A stretch of DNA of 64,000 nucleotides from Paragonimus westermani. Taxonomy: Eukaryota; Platyhelminthes; Trematoda; Plagiorchiida; Troglotrematidae. This document shows positions 51,340 through 63,514 of this stretch, piece after piece; within the stretch, counting starts at the first letter, position 1, and each line of letters begins with the position of its first letter. The translations under genes and the position numbers were made by a program. Below the pieces are notes generated by a model. The model made no database searches. It saw only the letters and a program-made list of their open reading frames with translations, and was not told the origin of the DNA. The DNA is taken from contig QNGE01000294.1 of NCBI GenBank assembly GCA_008508345.1, positions 89,712-153,711 on the forward strand. Reading direction: 5' to 3'.

Positions 51340-54300
51340 CTGTTAATTGATAGGGTTTGAAAATTTCGATAGAATTGTACGCTCATATGCAATAACATAT
51401 ATACGCTCGATGAATTAGTGATAGCCAGTGATCGTATGGGAATCATTAAGCTATGTATGAATTACCAGAAGCATAATCGGTTGAACCAGTATACCATGAG
51501 TTATCCTAGTGACAGACGAAGCACAACGGTTTACACTTAATCACACATGGCACCTTGGTGTTCCAGACTCCAACGAGTATTAGCTACAGTTCCACTCACC
51601 AAAGTATATGTGGACGGAATATTCTGGGACTGTTAAAACCTAGACAGGAGTGGCCGTGTTACTAGCTGTTCGAGCCGACAACCATGAGAATGGCAATCAG
51701 CATCGTTAACTTTCAGTCACCACGATAATAGGTATCCCTGTGGCATCAAAATTTTCTCAGGTTGATAACAAAACACTGATGTCTAATTGTTGATTGACAT
51801 GTCACATGGATAGCCGAAATAAACGTACATGCATTAGTGAGTTTGTGTCCAAAACCACAAAAAAATGTGCGAAAACGATTAACGTAAAAATTCAAATAAT
51901 TGATTGCGCTCAGTCGTAGGCAGCAGACCTCACACCACTTTGCATATCCACTGCAAAATTTGTGACTTCTATAAAAACCAATCGCATGTATAGTAATCAC
52001 TTTGATTGAGTACAACAAGAGTTTTTTGGGAATTTTATCTGTTTATAATCCTGACGTGTTTGTGTGTTCAAACGCAAAGAAGTTTGAGCATTTGGCTGTC
52101 ACCATTCATGTAAATGTTACATGGGTTGCGCCAATTGATCCCTCGTAGCATACAGGCGCTCGAACGAAATAATTTGCGCTGTTAACCAACTAGTATTGAA
52201 GAGTTATTACGAACTACTAATTTCGATTCGCGTTCGTTTCCCAGTTGTCTTCCCGTGTCAGTTAACAGATATAACTGTCTCAAATTCGGTATTCCTTATG
52301 CAGTAATAGGTTTGGAATGTTCAGGCATTGATCTCGTTAGATCAAAATAAGATTCCGAAAAACTTTTAGTAGTACCAGCCTGTAAGTATTTAGAATGATA
52401 ACAGCTTCTGCTGGCCTATTTCCCTGTAAACAACGATTGAATCATTCCATTTAGTGGAGAACACCCTGAGTCTAGAGCCTTGTCTAAAACCGTGGTTAGA
52501 GTTTTTAAGATTGGCTAGTTGCAGTGATCAGCAATTCGGTCGGATCCATACAATCTCTATGCCTGAGATTCATAATACATTTTGTAATGCATATTTTAAT
52601 TCAACTGGTCATTGCAAGCATGTAAGTATCATAACAGATACGCGACCACGTATGATCAGTTATGGTGATCCCAAATCACTGAACTCTAAATACACGAGGG
52701 CAGAACAGCTCAATATAGCACAAACATAGAGTGTGTGCTCCATAATCACAACAGAAGGTAGCTGAGCCCTATTAACCAAGTTGTACTAATGTCTTATGCC
52801 AATGGTGCCTCTGTGGGTCAGCAATCGGTCAGTGTAGCAATATTTGAGTTACACCACAATGGGGGTTAAACGTCAACATTAAAAAACAGAACGTGTTAAC
52901 GTACTATAAAAGGTGCGCTTGAGGAGTAATTATCCTTCTTTTGTTTTTGTCGAAAGTAGTTACGTGTATCTGGCGAACGTGTGCAATGTGACATTAAGAC
53001 ATTGTACAAGCTTCCAGTAAGTGTTAGTCCAAGTGGAAGCTCTGTAAAACCACAAGCTTTTTAGATTTTAAAATCTGATTTGCAGGGTACAATATTAGCA
53101 AAGGTTAACTTATCACTCACCTGTTCAATCCAGACTAGAGTCACATCTGGCAAATGAGTGAGACTTGGTGAGTCCAGTTGACTTGGAGCCAGCCGACCTG
53201 ACTCGAAATTGGCGCCTTCCAACTTCAGTTTGGCGATGCGTACGGGTAAATAACGGCTCCCGTACTCCGGGGCTTGGCCGGACTGATCTGGCCAGTAGCT
53301 AGTCAATTTCAAACTGTCAATCGAGACGCCCAGCTGACGAGCAGTTTGTTGTCGAACCGCATTTAGGAATGTGGACGGACGAAACAAGTCAGCCAAATCG
53401 AGTGCAGCGGAGTTCGGTTGAATTAGCTGATTGGCTTCAGCCAAGGTCATCCAATTCTGAAATTCGGTGCACGATGAAAAACAGAAGATTGCAACTTCCA
53501 CCTGGCGTTTTCAATTAGTTACTTGATGCGATTGCTGCCATGAGCATTTTTCTGATTCCAAAGCTCATGTCATTAGAGGGTCTTATAACGAAAGGCCTGT
53601 TCAATAGAAGTTCAATTACCTTAAACTGTTATCAAACACGTATTTGCCATTCTGAAGGGTATCAACTTTCATCTGTTCAATACAAGTTTATGCTTCTGAG
53701 TAAACTAAACTAAACTCGACTCCGTATGGATCAGATTTAGTATCAAGAACATGAAAGTACTTTCATGTTATTAACAATTTGGTAAGGATGACATGAAATG
53801 TTTAATTTAATAACCAGAATCTGTCAGCTCTCGTTCTAAACTCAAACTTAGAAGCAACTGTAACACCCCAATTTTGGTTTCAAAGACAAAAACGAACACC
53901 GTGTGATAAATAAGCTGATAAAATATTCAAAAACTATTTTTACAAAATCTGGATGTTTTAGAACACAATACATTAAATGCCTCTCCAACTGGCTACAGTA
54001 GCTATAACTAAGATATTGATTTGACGATAGCCCTCGCTCGTGTCTGATCTAAGTTTATGGTTCCACGGTTTAGGTTTCCTATCGTTTACACTCTTGCAGA
54101 GTTTGACAGACGTGATTATCAATGTATAAATAAACATCACAGTTATGACCCATTAACTTAATGAGACATTTCCTATTTAATACCTCCCAATGTATCACTT
54201 AACACGGTCAAATCGTGACTCTTAGTGAAAGACATCTAATCAAATGTCTAACAGAGAGAAAGTCGATTTCCCGTTCTACATTATCTCTACAGTGAGTTTT

Positions 54301-57300
54301 CAATTTAAAATTGGATGGCAACGAAATTTAATAGGTTTCACGCTATAAACAGTCTTACCTGTGTCTAGCAGGGTTCGGGTCAATCATATCTGTAGTTCGA
54401 GGAATGGATAACACTATGGCGATCTTTCTAGAATCGACAGGTTGTTTACTTCCGCCCTCCTGCTTATCGTACTAGACATTGCTCACTCTTCATGGTAAGA
54501 ATATTTACGATAAATGTCCCTCAGGAACTGTTCTCAAACTTAGCTTGCTTTTCATAGAAGTTAACCAGGATGCATCTGCTTCATATGAGTGTAGAATTGT
54601 AGAGAAATACGTGTCAAACGATAGAGCTAAACTTGTGTATAGTCATGATTTTTTGATAGGGTAGATGGCACAAGTAAGCATAAAACGATGGATTTTTTTC
54701 GTGATTGCAATATAATTTGGAATTGTATAAAGATTTGTGTAACAATTTTCACATAATATTGCGCGCACCGATCTGTCACAGTTGCTTACAAACTAATATT
54801 AATAGGTGAAAGAACGACAGGTAGGACCTTGGAAGACAAACATCCGCCGATTCTACACATCATATAGCCAGGAGACTACAACAATAACTTCATATGCGAG
54901 TCCACCACCCGTTCAAAATCAACTCAAGTTGATTGCAATGAATAAGTAACAAGACTGTCATATGCATAATAGAGTTTTGCAACGCTCCCACTGTGTGATG
55001 ACTATCATCTTCCATAACAACGATCGGTTGCAGCCATAGATAGTTTCCCTACTCACGCAACATAACACACTGGTCGTGTTAAGATATCTGACAGTGGATG
55101 AGTTTTCTTTTTCATACCCAATTCATTGACTGATTTTATGTCAATATGTGTTGAAGTTCCAACTGCCAGTCAACATCACTTCCTCATTTCCTTCACGGGG
55201 TTAGCATGAATTATTTTTTTTCATTATTTGTAAATGCCCAAGGTCTACCTGTAACATACTCCAGTGTTCAAGGCGGTCACATCGAAGAGACCTTCCTAAT
55301 CTATCACTGTCTAATGTATGCCAACACGTCTCACATATTATACAACCTCCGGATGATGTCAGCTATACCAGTGCCATGTGCAGAGACAATGGAGTTATCC
55401 AATATCATAGTTTGTTCGTAGCATAAGTTAAGCTCACCTACATGCACTGTCTTCTGGAAGTTATCTAATCCGTAATATGGAAAGGATAGTCAAACGATTG
55501 GGGGGAGTTCGCATCGAAGTTTGTTTCACGTAGCCTGACTGGTGTGGACGCACGCTGGCTCAACACTAAATTTGCTATTGCCGAACAGAATGAGGCTACA
55601 GAAGAACAGTTGCGTAACCCCAGATGGAATCAGGTGACTCGGGCAGGTGTCCAGGTTAATCGTGTGCCCCATGATGGCGGGCTCACACCAGGCAATGAAG
55701 TTAACGTAATGGGTGAGCTACACGGTTCTACCTGTCAGTAAACACATATTGTCCACTCACATATACTAAGACGGGATAACATCGGTTGCGAAGTCACGTA
55801 ACGATTAAACTGAATCGACTTCACTATCCGGTCAGTCAAGGGAATAAGTTCTTACAGCGCTGTATGGAGTAAGAACTGCTTGACGTCAAGGCGCTTAGGT
55901 AATGGTCGAAACATGATAACTTTTACGATACAGGTGCACATTCACAAACACTATACCTTTCGCACTCAACGGCAGCCGGTCGTGTTTCAAACTCTATTCC
56001 TGAGCGGCCACTTCCAGGCGAACGCTTGTATTCGCAAAATCGATGACAAAGATTGATAGAATTTCTCATATCTCTGTCATTCTCACAGAAAACGTACAAC
56101 AACACACCGCTCTAAATGAATACCTTTAGATGGTTCTGCAGCCTGTTAAACGCGAGCGTATGCGTGCGGTACGCAAAGGAACCATCGGTGCCATAGGTCG
56201 CGGTGACGTGACTATATGGCGTTGTGATGTGTGCGGCCGCGAATGCGCTGGCCGTTTGGGGCTGGTAGGTCACCAACGTACTCATAGTACCCCGTCGGCG
56301 AAGAGGCGGCGAGTACGCTAGGCTCAGGTAGGTCAAATCGGTATACCTATTCTACTTCTGTTAATGACTGCATCGGCCAACATCGTGGTCATTGACAATT
56401 AATCCGCTCTTCTTTTCAGAAACCTGAGTGTCTGTGGTCTTCTACCCATTCTTTTCTCCGGCTTTGTTGATGTAATGTATGATGAATGGTCTGCCTGGCT
56501 TTTCATAGTCCAATGAGAACTTTGCTTTTCATCCTTATCTTCTCTGGGATGCACTAACCTGCACCCCTATACTGCAACGCTTCTTGTATTACACTTCAAA
56601 AATCTTTCTTCTCAGTGTAGATCTCGTCATTGCAGCCTCTCTGTTTAGTTTCCGAGAGATAAGAGTTTCCTTTCCTTATTAGCCAATCAAGTGGCTAACC
56701 AGCATTGGCCGGCTGGACACAAAGGCCCCACTGGCACACCTCCCGGTCTTATTCCTTCGGGTTTACACTGGATATGTGGTGTGTTGGTGGAACTGCAGTT
56801 AGTGCAGCGCAAGCCAATTGCAGTGATGGCTAAGCGCAGGCGTCCTTTGACTTCGGTCACTGTGACAGGCTAATCTGAATCGGATGCCGCCAACCGTATG
56901 CGATCAATCTGCATGGGTGTAGACTGTTTGGGATGGGGTGGGTGACAGGGATCCGCACACCTTTTCCGACGTGGTGTCACTGTTGTCCACCCAGTAAATA
57001 GTGCCAAATAACTGACAATTCCAGGCTAAACCGATAGCTCTTTGGTTGTAAACCGTTTGTGGCTTAACCAACGATTTAATTAATAACTACAGTAAATACT
57101 TCGAAAAAACACTAGAAAAGCATCCCGAAATTAATCAGAGCACTGCAACATGATCAGAGATTCCACGGTCACTGGGCACACGTTAAACATCAATCATGAG
57201 GTTTACCTGGAGAATGTCGATGTAAGTTTACGACGGTTTATAACTTTGTTAAAGAAGTCATTGAAATTACGACAGCAGATTGCACCACAGCTGGAACTGA

Positions 57301-60300
57301 TAACCTTGACTTCTCTGGCACACGGCGGTGGGCCCTAAATCGATCAAAATGAGTTACACAGTTGGCTGGATGTACCAACATTTTACCGCGTCTAGATTAT
57401 GATTCCTTCAACTACCTTCCTCAAAACCGATTAACTCCTTGAATAATCTACTTCATTTCTGTCCCATGTTCCACCTGTCCCCCATCGACCGTAAATAGCA
57501 GTTCTGACGTAATATTAACCCCATGTGTGCATGTACTTGATCCATGACTTATCACCTTCAGTTGCATTGAATTACTCACGTCTAACTCACTTCAGGTGTT
57601 CTTAAGTTTGTAACTGGCTCATCTGATCTGGCAAGGCTCCTGTGCACAAGTAAGATGTCGTCAATGAACAAAACTACTGACTGCTAACAAACTGTTCTGG
57701 AGTTATAAATGTCCGAACGGTTTCACGCATATTCCGTCTATTGTATGACATTATCAATCAAATAAAACGAAAAGATTCCCACACTATTCACCGATCTAGC
57801 TAGGCCTATTCTCGAACGGTTGGAATGCGAATGCTCTTGACAACAAAGACAGCCACTACGAATTTATGTGATGTACGTCTGCGCTCGCGTGAACAGTTCA
57901 TGCACAACCTTCACCTCTGAACTTCAGCCGAGTTTAATTCACCAAATATTGACAGTCACAATGGGTATGTGTCACTCTCCCGCATATATTGCTACTACAA
58001 TCTATCATTCCTAGTCACACGCGCGATCGATCCAAGAATTCCGATGAACCTGATTATGGCACATATGATGGTAGATTAAGCCGGGTCAATACTATCCGCA
58101 AGGTTTCCGAAGCCTCCGATTCTTTAACTAAGCTCGCAAGGAACGGCGGTTGCACTGATCTGTAACTTCATTAGATTAGGGGGAATACAGATGATGCTAT
58201 AAAGCCAAAAACGATTCAACTCTGAGAGAATTCTGGAAAAATATTAATGATAACAGAATTATAACGAGCTTAATCAAAGCGGGACTCTGATATTATTAGC
58301 CTGAGTAGAATGATAGTGGCATACAAGTTTGATGGAAAAAAGTAACCGAGCTGAGTCATTTACCTGTACGGCGTTTGCCTTTGTGACTAGGTCCCGTAAG
58401 AATGAGATCGGCTCCTCAGGTCCCTCCGGCCATTCAGAAAGCCAACAACTGGGCGTTTCTCCGTGCAACAGGCTCTCAGCTAATCTGTGTAGAGCCGCGG
58501 TCACGAACTGCATACCACGGCAGGCACGTGACAGACCTGCTAAGCCAGTGTGAACGGTGTGAATCAGATGAAGCGCGTTACGTAGCTCAAGACGGAGAAA
58601 CTCAACGACCGGCGATTCGGAACACACACTGAACGGGACGCTATCACCACGAGATTGTTCTGCGCCTAAATCGGTTCTCGGTTTATCCGCAGACTTGAGT
58701 AGACCTTCACACGTGGCTGATGAGCGATGCTGTATAAGTGGACAGTTCAAAATGATTATATTGCACACCGCCTAATTTGTCAGTTTCATACCAAAAAACT
58801 TTGAAATAAGTCATAAACCTCTTTAATTATGAAGCAACGTTGACCACCAAACGAATTACTGATGAGTAGTCGGGGATTTAGTTCGCTTTCAAGTTGACCA
58901 CCACTCACATTTGATCGCAGCCTTCGCACTTCTTTCCAAATATGCTTGCTGGAAAGTCTATCTGAGTGCGAAAACTGCGATCAAATCTGAGTGATGGTCA
59001 ACTTGAAAACATCAGACGAATGTTTTTTTGTTTAACAGTTTCGTTTGTGATAGCGTATATACATGAACTTAGTCAGTTACCCTGCACTGCAGAATCAGCT
59101 ACTGCATTAGGAATCCATGACATTCTTACAGTTTTAATGGTGAGGCAGTGAATTAATTAAAAACCAACAGTACAGTGCTTCCTGCAAATTATCACCAACA
59201 GTCTACCTTGAAATTTAAAAGAACATGACGCATTTCATTAAGAAGTATGATAACACAATAGCTGAAAGTACAAGAGTTCATTTTGTGCCAGATAAGAGTT
59301 GGGATGATGATGATGACGATGATGATGATGAGAAAAAGAACAGAACTTCACTTGGAATTCGTTCTAGAAATACTATTCGACTGGGTTGAACTTTGTGCCA
59401 ATAGGAGAGTTGCGCATTCAAACTATCCACGCTTAGCTCGTGTGACGTGGGTCATCGTCTGCGAATACCGAATGTGCAATGCAGTTCGAAACGTACGCAG
59501 AACGGACCTCAGCTGTTACGTTTTTTCTGGAATAATTCCCTCGGAACCATAGCTGTTTGTTGACTATGAGCTCATTCACCATTTCGTAGAAAAAATACAG
59601 TAGACTGAATTTAGTCAAAGGAAAACTGCCGATCATATAATCGAAACATTGATGAATCTGAGTGATTTCCTGTTATACGAAGGTAGTGAGTAAGATTGGA
59701 AATGTCAGAAAATGGAAGTCGAACTTCTAATTGCTTAACTGAATTCTCCACAATGGGGACTGTAAACCTAACAGAGATAATCCGTTCTTTCAGAAACTAT
59801 GTGCTTACTTGAATCAGTTGTAAGCCTTGATTAAGTTTCTTCCATAAGACCAATATCGGTCCAAGCTCTTGACTCCACACAGCTTTGTCAAACTTGTTAG
59901 TTTTTCCTGTTGAGCGACTGAGCAGACGGAGCTGGGCGATTACACGATTCGCCGCATTGCGTTGAGCACTTCGATCGATGTTGGCGGGCAAATTGAAGTG
60001 TTCTGGAGGATCATAGTCCGGCAGGGTTTCAATCAAAGTGGTATAATCCTTAGGTGAAAATTCGGAACAAAGGAAACAGCACTTATTGGAAATAGCTGCT
60101 ATAAAATGAAATGGATAATGGGGCTCTTTGGTCGATTGGGGAAGATCAGATACAAAAACCACTCCACCACGTTTTTATACTCGTTGGGTTACAAAAGTTA
60201 ATCTGTATGGGCCCTCACATATTAGATGCTAAGAAAGGAATCCTAATATCCAACATACTATTGATGATTATGTAAAATGTTACTTTCTATTTAGGAGATC

Positions 60301-63300
60301 ATCAACAAAGTGAGTAAAACTTCGCTAGCATAACAGCCGTTGGAACAAACCGGTATCTTCGCATGCGGGGAGCCACTCTTTTGAAGTGGTTTAATGCTTT
60401 AAAATAAGATGGAAAGAACATCTCCATTCTTTGATGATCTTGGTGGAAATCTACTGGATACCTTTTTGACCGATATGAGAAGTGATTTAACGCACCAACA
60501 ACTTCAGCCATAGCTGGTTCATTGCCTTGAACTATGACACTTGACTGATTAGTACCGTAGCCAGTTGTAAGTACAAAACACTAGAACTGATGAACAAAGA
60601 TATTCTGATATTTCTTCATCTAATTATCTGTCAACCTCATTTTGTGGCTTCCTATGTGCACTCATCGTACTCTACTTCTACTCAAGTTTTAAAGAAGTCT
60701 GATTATTCAAAACTCCTTACAGTACACAATCCACAACGTCTCTTGTGTCAAAATGGACTTTTCAGGTATGCACACCTCTTCGTGCTGCAAATTCAGAGAA
60801 TTTTGTTGAGGCAAAGTGGGGTTTCAGGTTAATAAGTATATACAGAGAATAGAAAAATATTAACGAATCGGGTTACTCACACATTTCACAGAAAGAATTC
60901 ATCCTTCTGAACACTGGTATGTATGCTAAGCTCCAGATAGTATTCAGTATAGTACGTACAGGAGGTGAGAGTATTTGCATACCTCATGGCACTTTAAAAT
61001 GCAGACCCCAGTTTCAAATGTTAAGGAAAATTAACAAACAGTAGAAGATATGATCGGGCGTTATCGGGATGGAGACAATCAAAACGCATTCTAGGAGGAC
61101 ACTTATCTCACTACTGAGAACTTACTCTCAGTTCAGTCGTTCCCGGTAATCTAAGTGGACCAAGACGAAGGTTTTGTACTGTGTCGTCGCTGAACATATG
61201 AACCAAATAGGACCGCAAGACTTCGGAATCAAAATCGTTATCCATTCGACCACCATAAATCGCATCGGCAAACAGACCATGAATCCATGACCACACGTCT
61301 TTCACCGGACCCTTGGAACTGGTGTCCAACAAAAGACGATCGATGATGTCCGCTGCCACTCTCAAGTCCGCGTAAGAGAATTCATAGAACTTGGTCCAGC
61401 CCTGGTAATAGAAATAGTTGACAAAATTAGGATGTATACTGAACTGTTCATTCCTATCTATTTTCGCATCTGTTACAATGACCTTGCAATAGTCAGAAAA
61501 CAAACGTGTCAATTGCAGTTGACCACTGAATAACAATCGGAGCCTTCAGAAACATTTACAAGATCCGGCAGGCCACCTTCAGATTAGTCAGTGTGCAGCT
61601 GAGACCTGCAAACAATTCGTGCAAGCTCTTCGCTGTATTTATCCACCTTTACCAACAACATTCAGAATCCGATCAACCGAGAAGTACTTGACGCTGACAG
61701 CTTCCGCCAGCATCTGTGACACTCCATCACATAATTCTAATTAACCAGTTCCCTTCAGTAGATTAAGATACACTCCATCCACTGAGATATTTACTAGTCT
61801 ATTCAACCTGCCCCGATTTTGATATATAAACCAGGTGTAGTTCACGTGATGGTAACATACTGCCGAGATTAACCAAAAAGAGTTGGTTGCAAAATCAAAA
61901 TCTTCACTTCCGGGGATCTATGAGGAAAACAGCTTAAACGTTACAAATTTCTGCTGTGACTAACTCCGCTACAAAATGCACCGGGTCCAATTTATCCACG
62001 ACGTTCTGTTGGTTGCTAACATTTAAATTCCATCCTTGCCAATATCCCACGTAGCAGCCACCGAGACGATCGGTATCCAGCGCCAGAGATGGCCAGGTTG
62101 GTTAGATGACAACAACTCACCTATCTTTAAGTCAAGTCGCAGAACGTACTCGTGGCATCGAGAACGACTGATGGAGGGAACAAAATGAGCTGATACATGG
62201 CTATGCTGATCGCGATTCTTGTCCACCTGTCCAAACGTAACGCTGGCTCCTCGCGTACCCAAACAGAAGAAATCATAAAAGCCTGGCCTAAGCACTACAG
62301 TAGCCTACTAGACCGTCCTACCACGTTCAAGGCTGATCACGATTTCCTCGACCACAGGATCAAAATTTGGTTTTGATCGCAATACAAGTAAACTTTTCCC
62401 TTTCACTCTTCATTAGGCGGAAATGTTGTGCCTGCACTTGGAACCCGCACCAATGGAGGCATTGTGGATAGCTGCACAGACTTCTGTTATTTGGATAACA
62501 ATCTGTCGATTAAACTGTTTGCAAGCCGCGAGTTGATAGCTAGTGTGGTAAAGGGGAGTGCTGCTTTTGGGCGTCTTGACAGGTGTACCTGGAGGAACTA
62601 CAACGTGAAAGCGGAAACAAAGCCGTACACCTCTTGCTCACTGACGATTTTTACCCTGTTTTACGGCAACGAAACGAAGTACGTAGTATCTCAGCGGTTT
62701 CCATTCGCCGTGTTTAAGACATATCTGAGGTACTTCAGAGAGTGTTAGGTGGAATTCGGTAGACGTCGATGCGGTGATTTACAAGAAAGGATAACCATGT
62801 GATTCACGAAGCACAGTTGTTGTGTCTGTTAACCCTTACGGAGGGGACACTGGCAAGTCGTGTTCGTGTATATGGACGTTCTCGTTGTCTTGTTAGCGCG
62901 GGCGAAAGTGTGCTGAATAATGCTTCGTAAGCGTATACCCGAGATAAAATTGGATGTGTGTGTGTTGGTGTGTCTGGTGTTGGCTGAACTAAGAGGTGTT
63001 TGGGAAAACTGCAGACGCATACACATGAAGACCATTCAGTAATGACTGTGTGAGATTTCACATTCTAATCACGTCACAGTGCGTCGATCTAAACACGAAC
63101 TTGATCACGCCACTTGGTGGTTAGGCCAGCACAAGTGCATTTTTGAATAGAGTAAACTTTGAACTTTGAATACGCTGCAATTAAGTTGCTGGAAGTGTTT
63201 ATTATGTCTGATATATCATTCTTACACATGCAACATTATATATACCATACTCACCAAAATATGATAGTCTTCAGGCATTTCATTAGATTCTATGGTCTCT

Positions 63301-63514
63301 TGCTAACACCGTATGACAACGAGCCATTCAATGACTCTTGTGTTACAAAACAATTTACCTGCGGTATATAACTGCGTCGTTCTTGAACAACTGCATGAAA
63401 CCAAGCCAGTGTGAACAGAGCAGTAGCCCGAGTGGACGAGTTGCCCTGGGCAAGATATGGCCGCGTCCATGACTCGTAAGTTCGACGAAGATTACGTTTC
63501 AAGCCAGGTGGGGC
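51178..63514 (-). CDS. DYNC2H1: cytoplasmic dynein-2 heavy chain, C-terminal 511 residues, 6 exons
   Basis: In transcript order the exons are 63514-63359, 61401-61126, 60048-59809, 58729-58364, 53456-53121 and 51339-51178. All junctions are GT-AG and phase 0, giving 1536 bases including TGA. The protein is the C-terminal end of the dynein-2 motor: APPGLKRN, TYESW, LAWFHAVVQERRSYIPQ, GWTKFYEFSYADLR, IYGGRMDNDFD, LPANIDRSAQRN, LWKKLNQ, DLFRPSTFLNAVRQQTARQ and, last, NQWIQAGTALLL. The family protein is about 4300 residues, so most exons lie beyond the right edge. It is the motor for retrograde intraflagellar transport. The leucine-rich IFT-type C-terminus and DLxxLFxPxTFLNAxRQxTAR separate it from cytoplasmic dynein-1 and the axonemal heavy chains. 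Confidence 0.95.
51340..53120. other. DYNC2H1 last intron
   Basis: No gene or known repeat recognised on either strand. Confidence 0.45.
53121..53456 (-). CDS. DYNC2H1: DYNC2H1 exon: DLFRPSTFLNAVRQ block
   Basis: 112 codons; acceptor TTTCAG|AATTGG, donor GAACAG|GTGAGT. It reads NWMTLAEAN, LDLADLFRPSTFLNAVRQQT, ARQLGVSIDSLKL, then KLEGANFESGRL and LDSPSLTHLPDVTLVWIEQ, the start of the C-terminal beta-barrel. Confidence 0.95.
56130..56321 (+). pseudogene. LINE ORF C-terminal fragment with zinc-finger-like tail
   Basis: The + strand reads WRCDVCGRECAGRLGLVGHQ followed by RTHS: a C2H2-like CxxC...HxxxH unit with the SRxGLxxHxRxH pattern. This pattern closes the reverse-transcriptase ORF of several invertebrate LINEs. 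The basic stretch before it (RERMRAVRKGTIG) fits too. No RT core is seen nearby. A host zinc-finger protein is less likely, as there is only one finger and no exon context. Confidence 0.55.
56890..57060 (-). mobile_element. 5'-truncated PLE copy (PLE-G), same family as PLE-A
   Basis: This stretch is collinear with 3540-3690, the end of the PLE-A endonuclease and its 3' flank; long identical runs include GGTGGGTGACAGGGATCCGC. Similarity fades just upstream in element direction, as expected for a copy truncated at its 5' end. Confidence 0.8.
58364..58729 (-). CDS. DYNC2H1: DYNC2H1 exon: lid and C-terminal helices
   Basis: 122 codons; donor TACAG|GTAAAT. The start is chosen at ATACAG|CATCGC because phase 0 is needed; an alternative AG eight bases later is out of phase. 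It contains PVVEFLRLELRNALHLIHTV, SRACRG and WLSEWPEGPEEPISFLRDLV. The first roughly 35 residues are poorly conserved, so the exact acceptor is less sure than the rest. Confidence 0.88.
58887..59008. repeat. foldback (inverted-repeat) element
   Basis: Arms of 34 bp (58887-58920 and 58975-59008) are near-perfect reverse complements (CTGCGATCAAATCTGAGTG against CACTCACATTTGATCGCAG), and the 54-bp interior also pairs in part. A diverged relative of the right half lies at 42215-42281. This is the structure of a short non-autonomous inverted-repeat repeat. Confidence 0.75.
59303..59332. repeat. GAT triplet microsatellite
   Basis: Run of GATGAT with a single GAC variant; it gives a Met-rich or Asp-rich reading in passing frames, without coding meaning. 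Confidence 0.7.
59809..60048 (-). CDS. DYNC2H1: DYNC2H1 exon: LPANIDRSAQRN block
   Basis: 80 codons; acceptor CCTAAG|GATTAT, donor CAA|GTAAGC. It reads DYTTLIETLPDYDPPEHFNL, then PANIDRSAQRNAANRVIAQL and SQELGPILVLWKKLNQG. The open frame upstream of the acceptor is intron read-through. Confidence 0.94.
60049..61125. other. DYNC2H1 intron
   Basis: No gene or known repeat recognised. Confidence 0.45.
61126..61401 (-). CDS. DYNC2H1: DYNC2H1 exon: GWTKFYEF block
   Basis: 92 codons; acceptor TACCAG|GGCTGG, donor CTGAGA|GTAAGT. It starts GWTKFYEFSYADLRVAADI and contains WSWIHGLFADAIYGGRMDND, the near-invariant YGGRxDxxxD element. It ends LPGTTELR. Confidence 0.95.
61402..63358. other. DYNC2H1 intron with LINE fragment
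   Basis: Holds the reverse-transcriptase-like fragment at 62428-62748 on the opposite strand and a TG-rich run near 62950-62985. No host exon between. Confidence 0.5.
62428..62748 (+). pseudogene. LINE reverse transcriptase C-terminal fragment
   Basis: The + strand reads CYLDNNLSI, then VVKGSAAFGRLDRCTWRN, then FTLFYGNET. This follows the familiar LINE thumb-region pattern FxYLG...R(I)xKASxAFGRL...W...LLYGxExW. It lacks the RT palm and is decayed (CYLDN for YLG, NET for CESW). It lies antisense in a DYNC2H1 intron. It may be the same LINE class as 56130-56321. Confidence 0.65.
63359..63514 (-). CDS. DYNC2H1: DYNC2H1 exon: AAA6-to-C-terminal transition
   Basis: 52 codons, phase 0 at both ends (acceptor TATCAG|GCCCCA, donor CGCAG|GTAAAT). 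It reads APPGLKRNLRRTYESW, then ALFTLAWFHAVVQERRSYIP, the conserved block in which dynein heavy chains carry FxLxxFHAxxQERRxxxPxGW. Confidence 0.95.

Larger units (their letters stand above)
53457..58363. other. DYNC2H1 intron, 4.9 kb, with retroelement fragments
   Basis: Contains a LINE C-terminal fragment (56130-56321) and a truncated PLE 3' end (56890-57060). The rest shows no recognisable coding sequence. Confidence 0.5.
58730..59808. other. DYNC2H1 intron with foldback element
   Basis: Contains the foldback element at 58887-59008 and a GATGAT triplet run at about 59303-59332. No exon seen. Confidence 0.5.
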
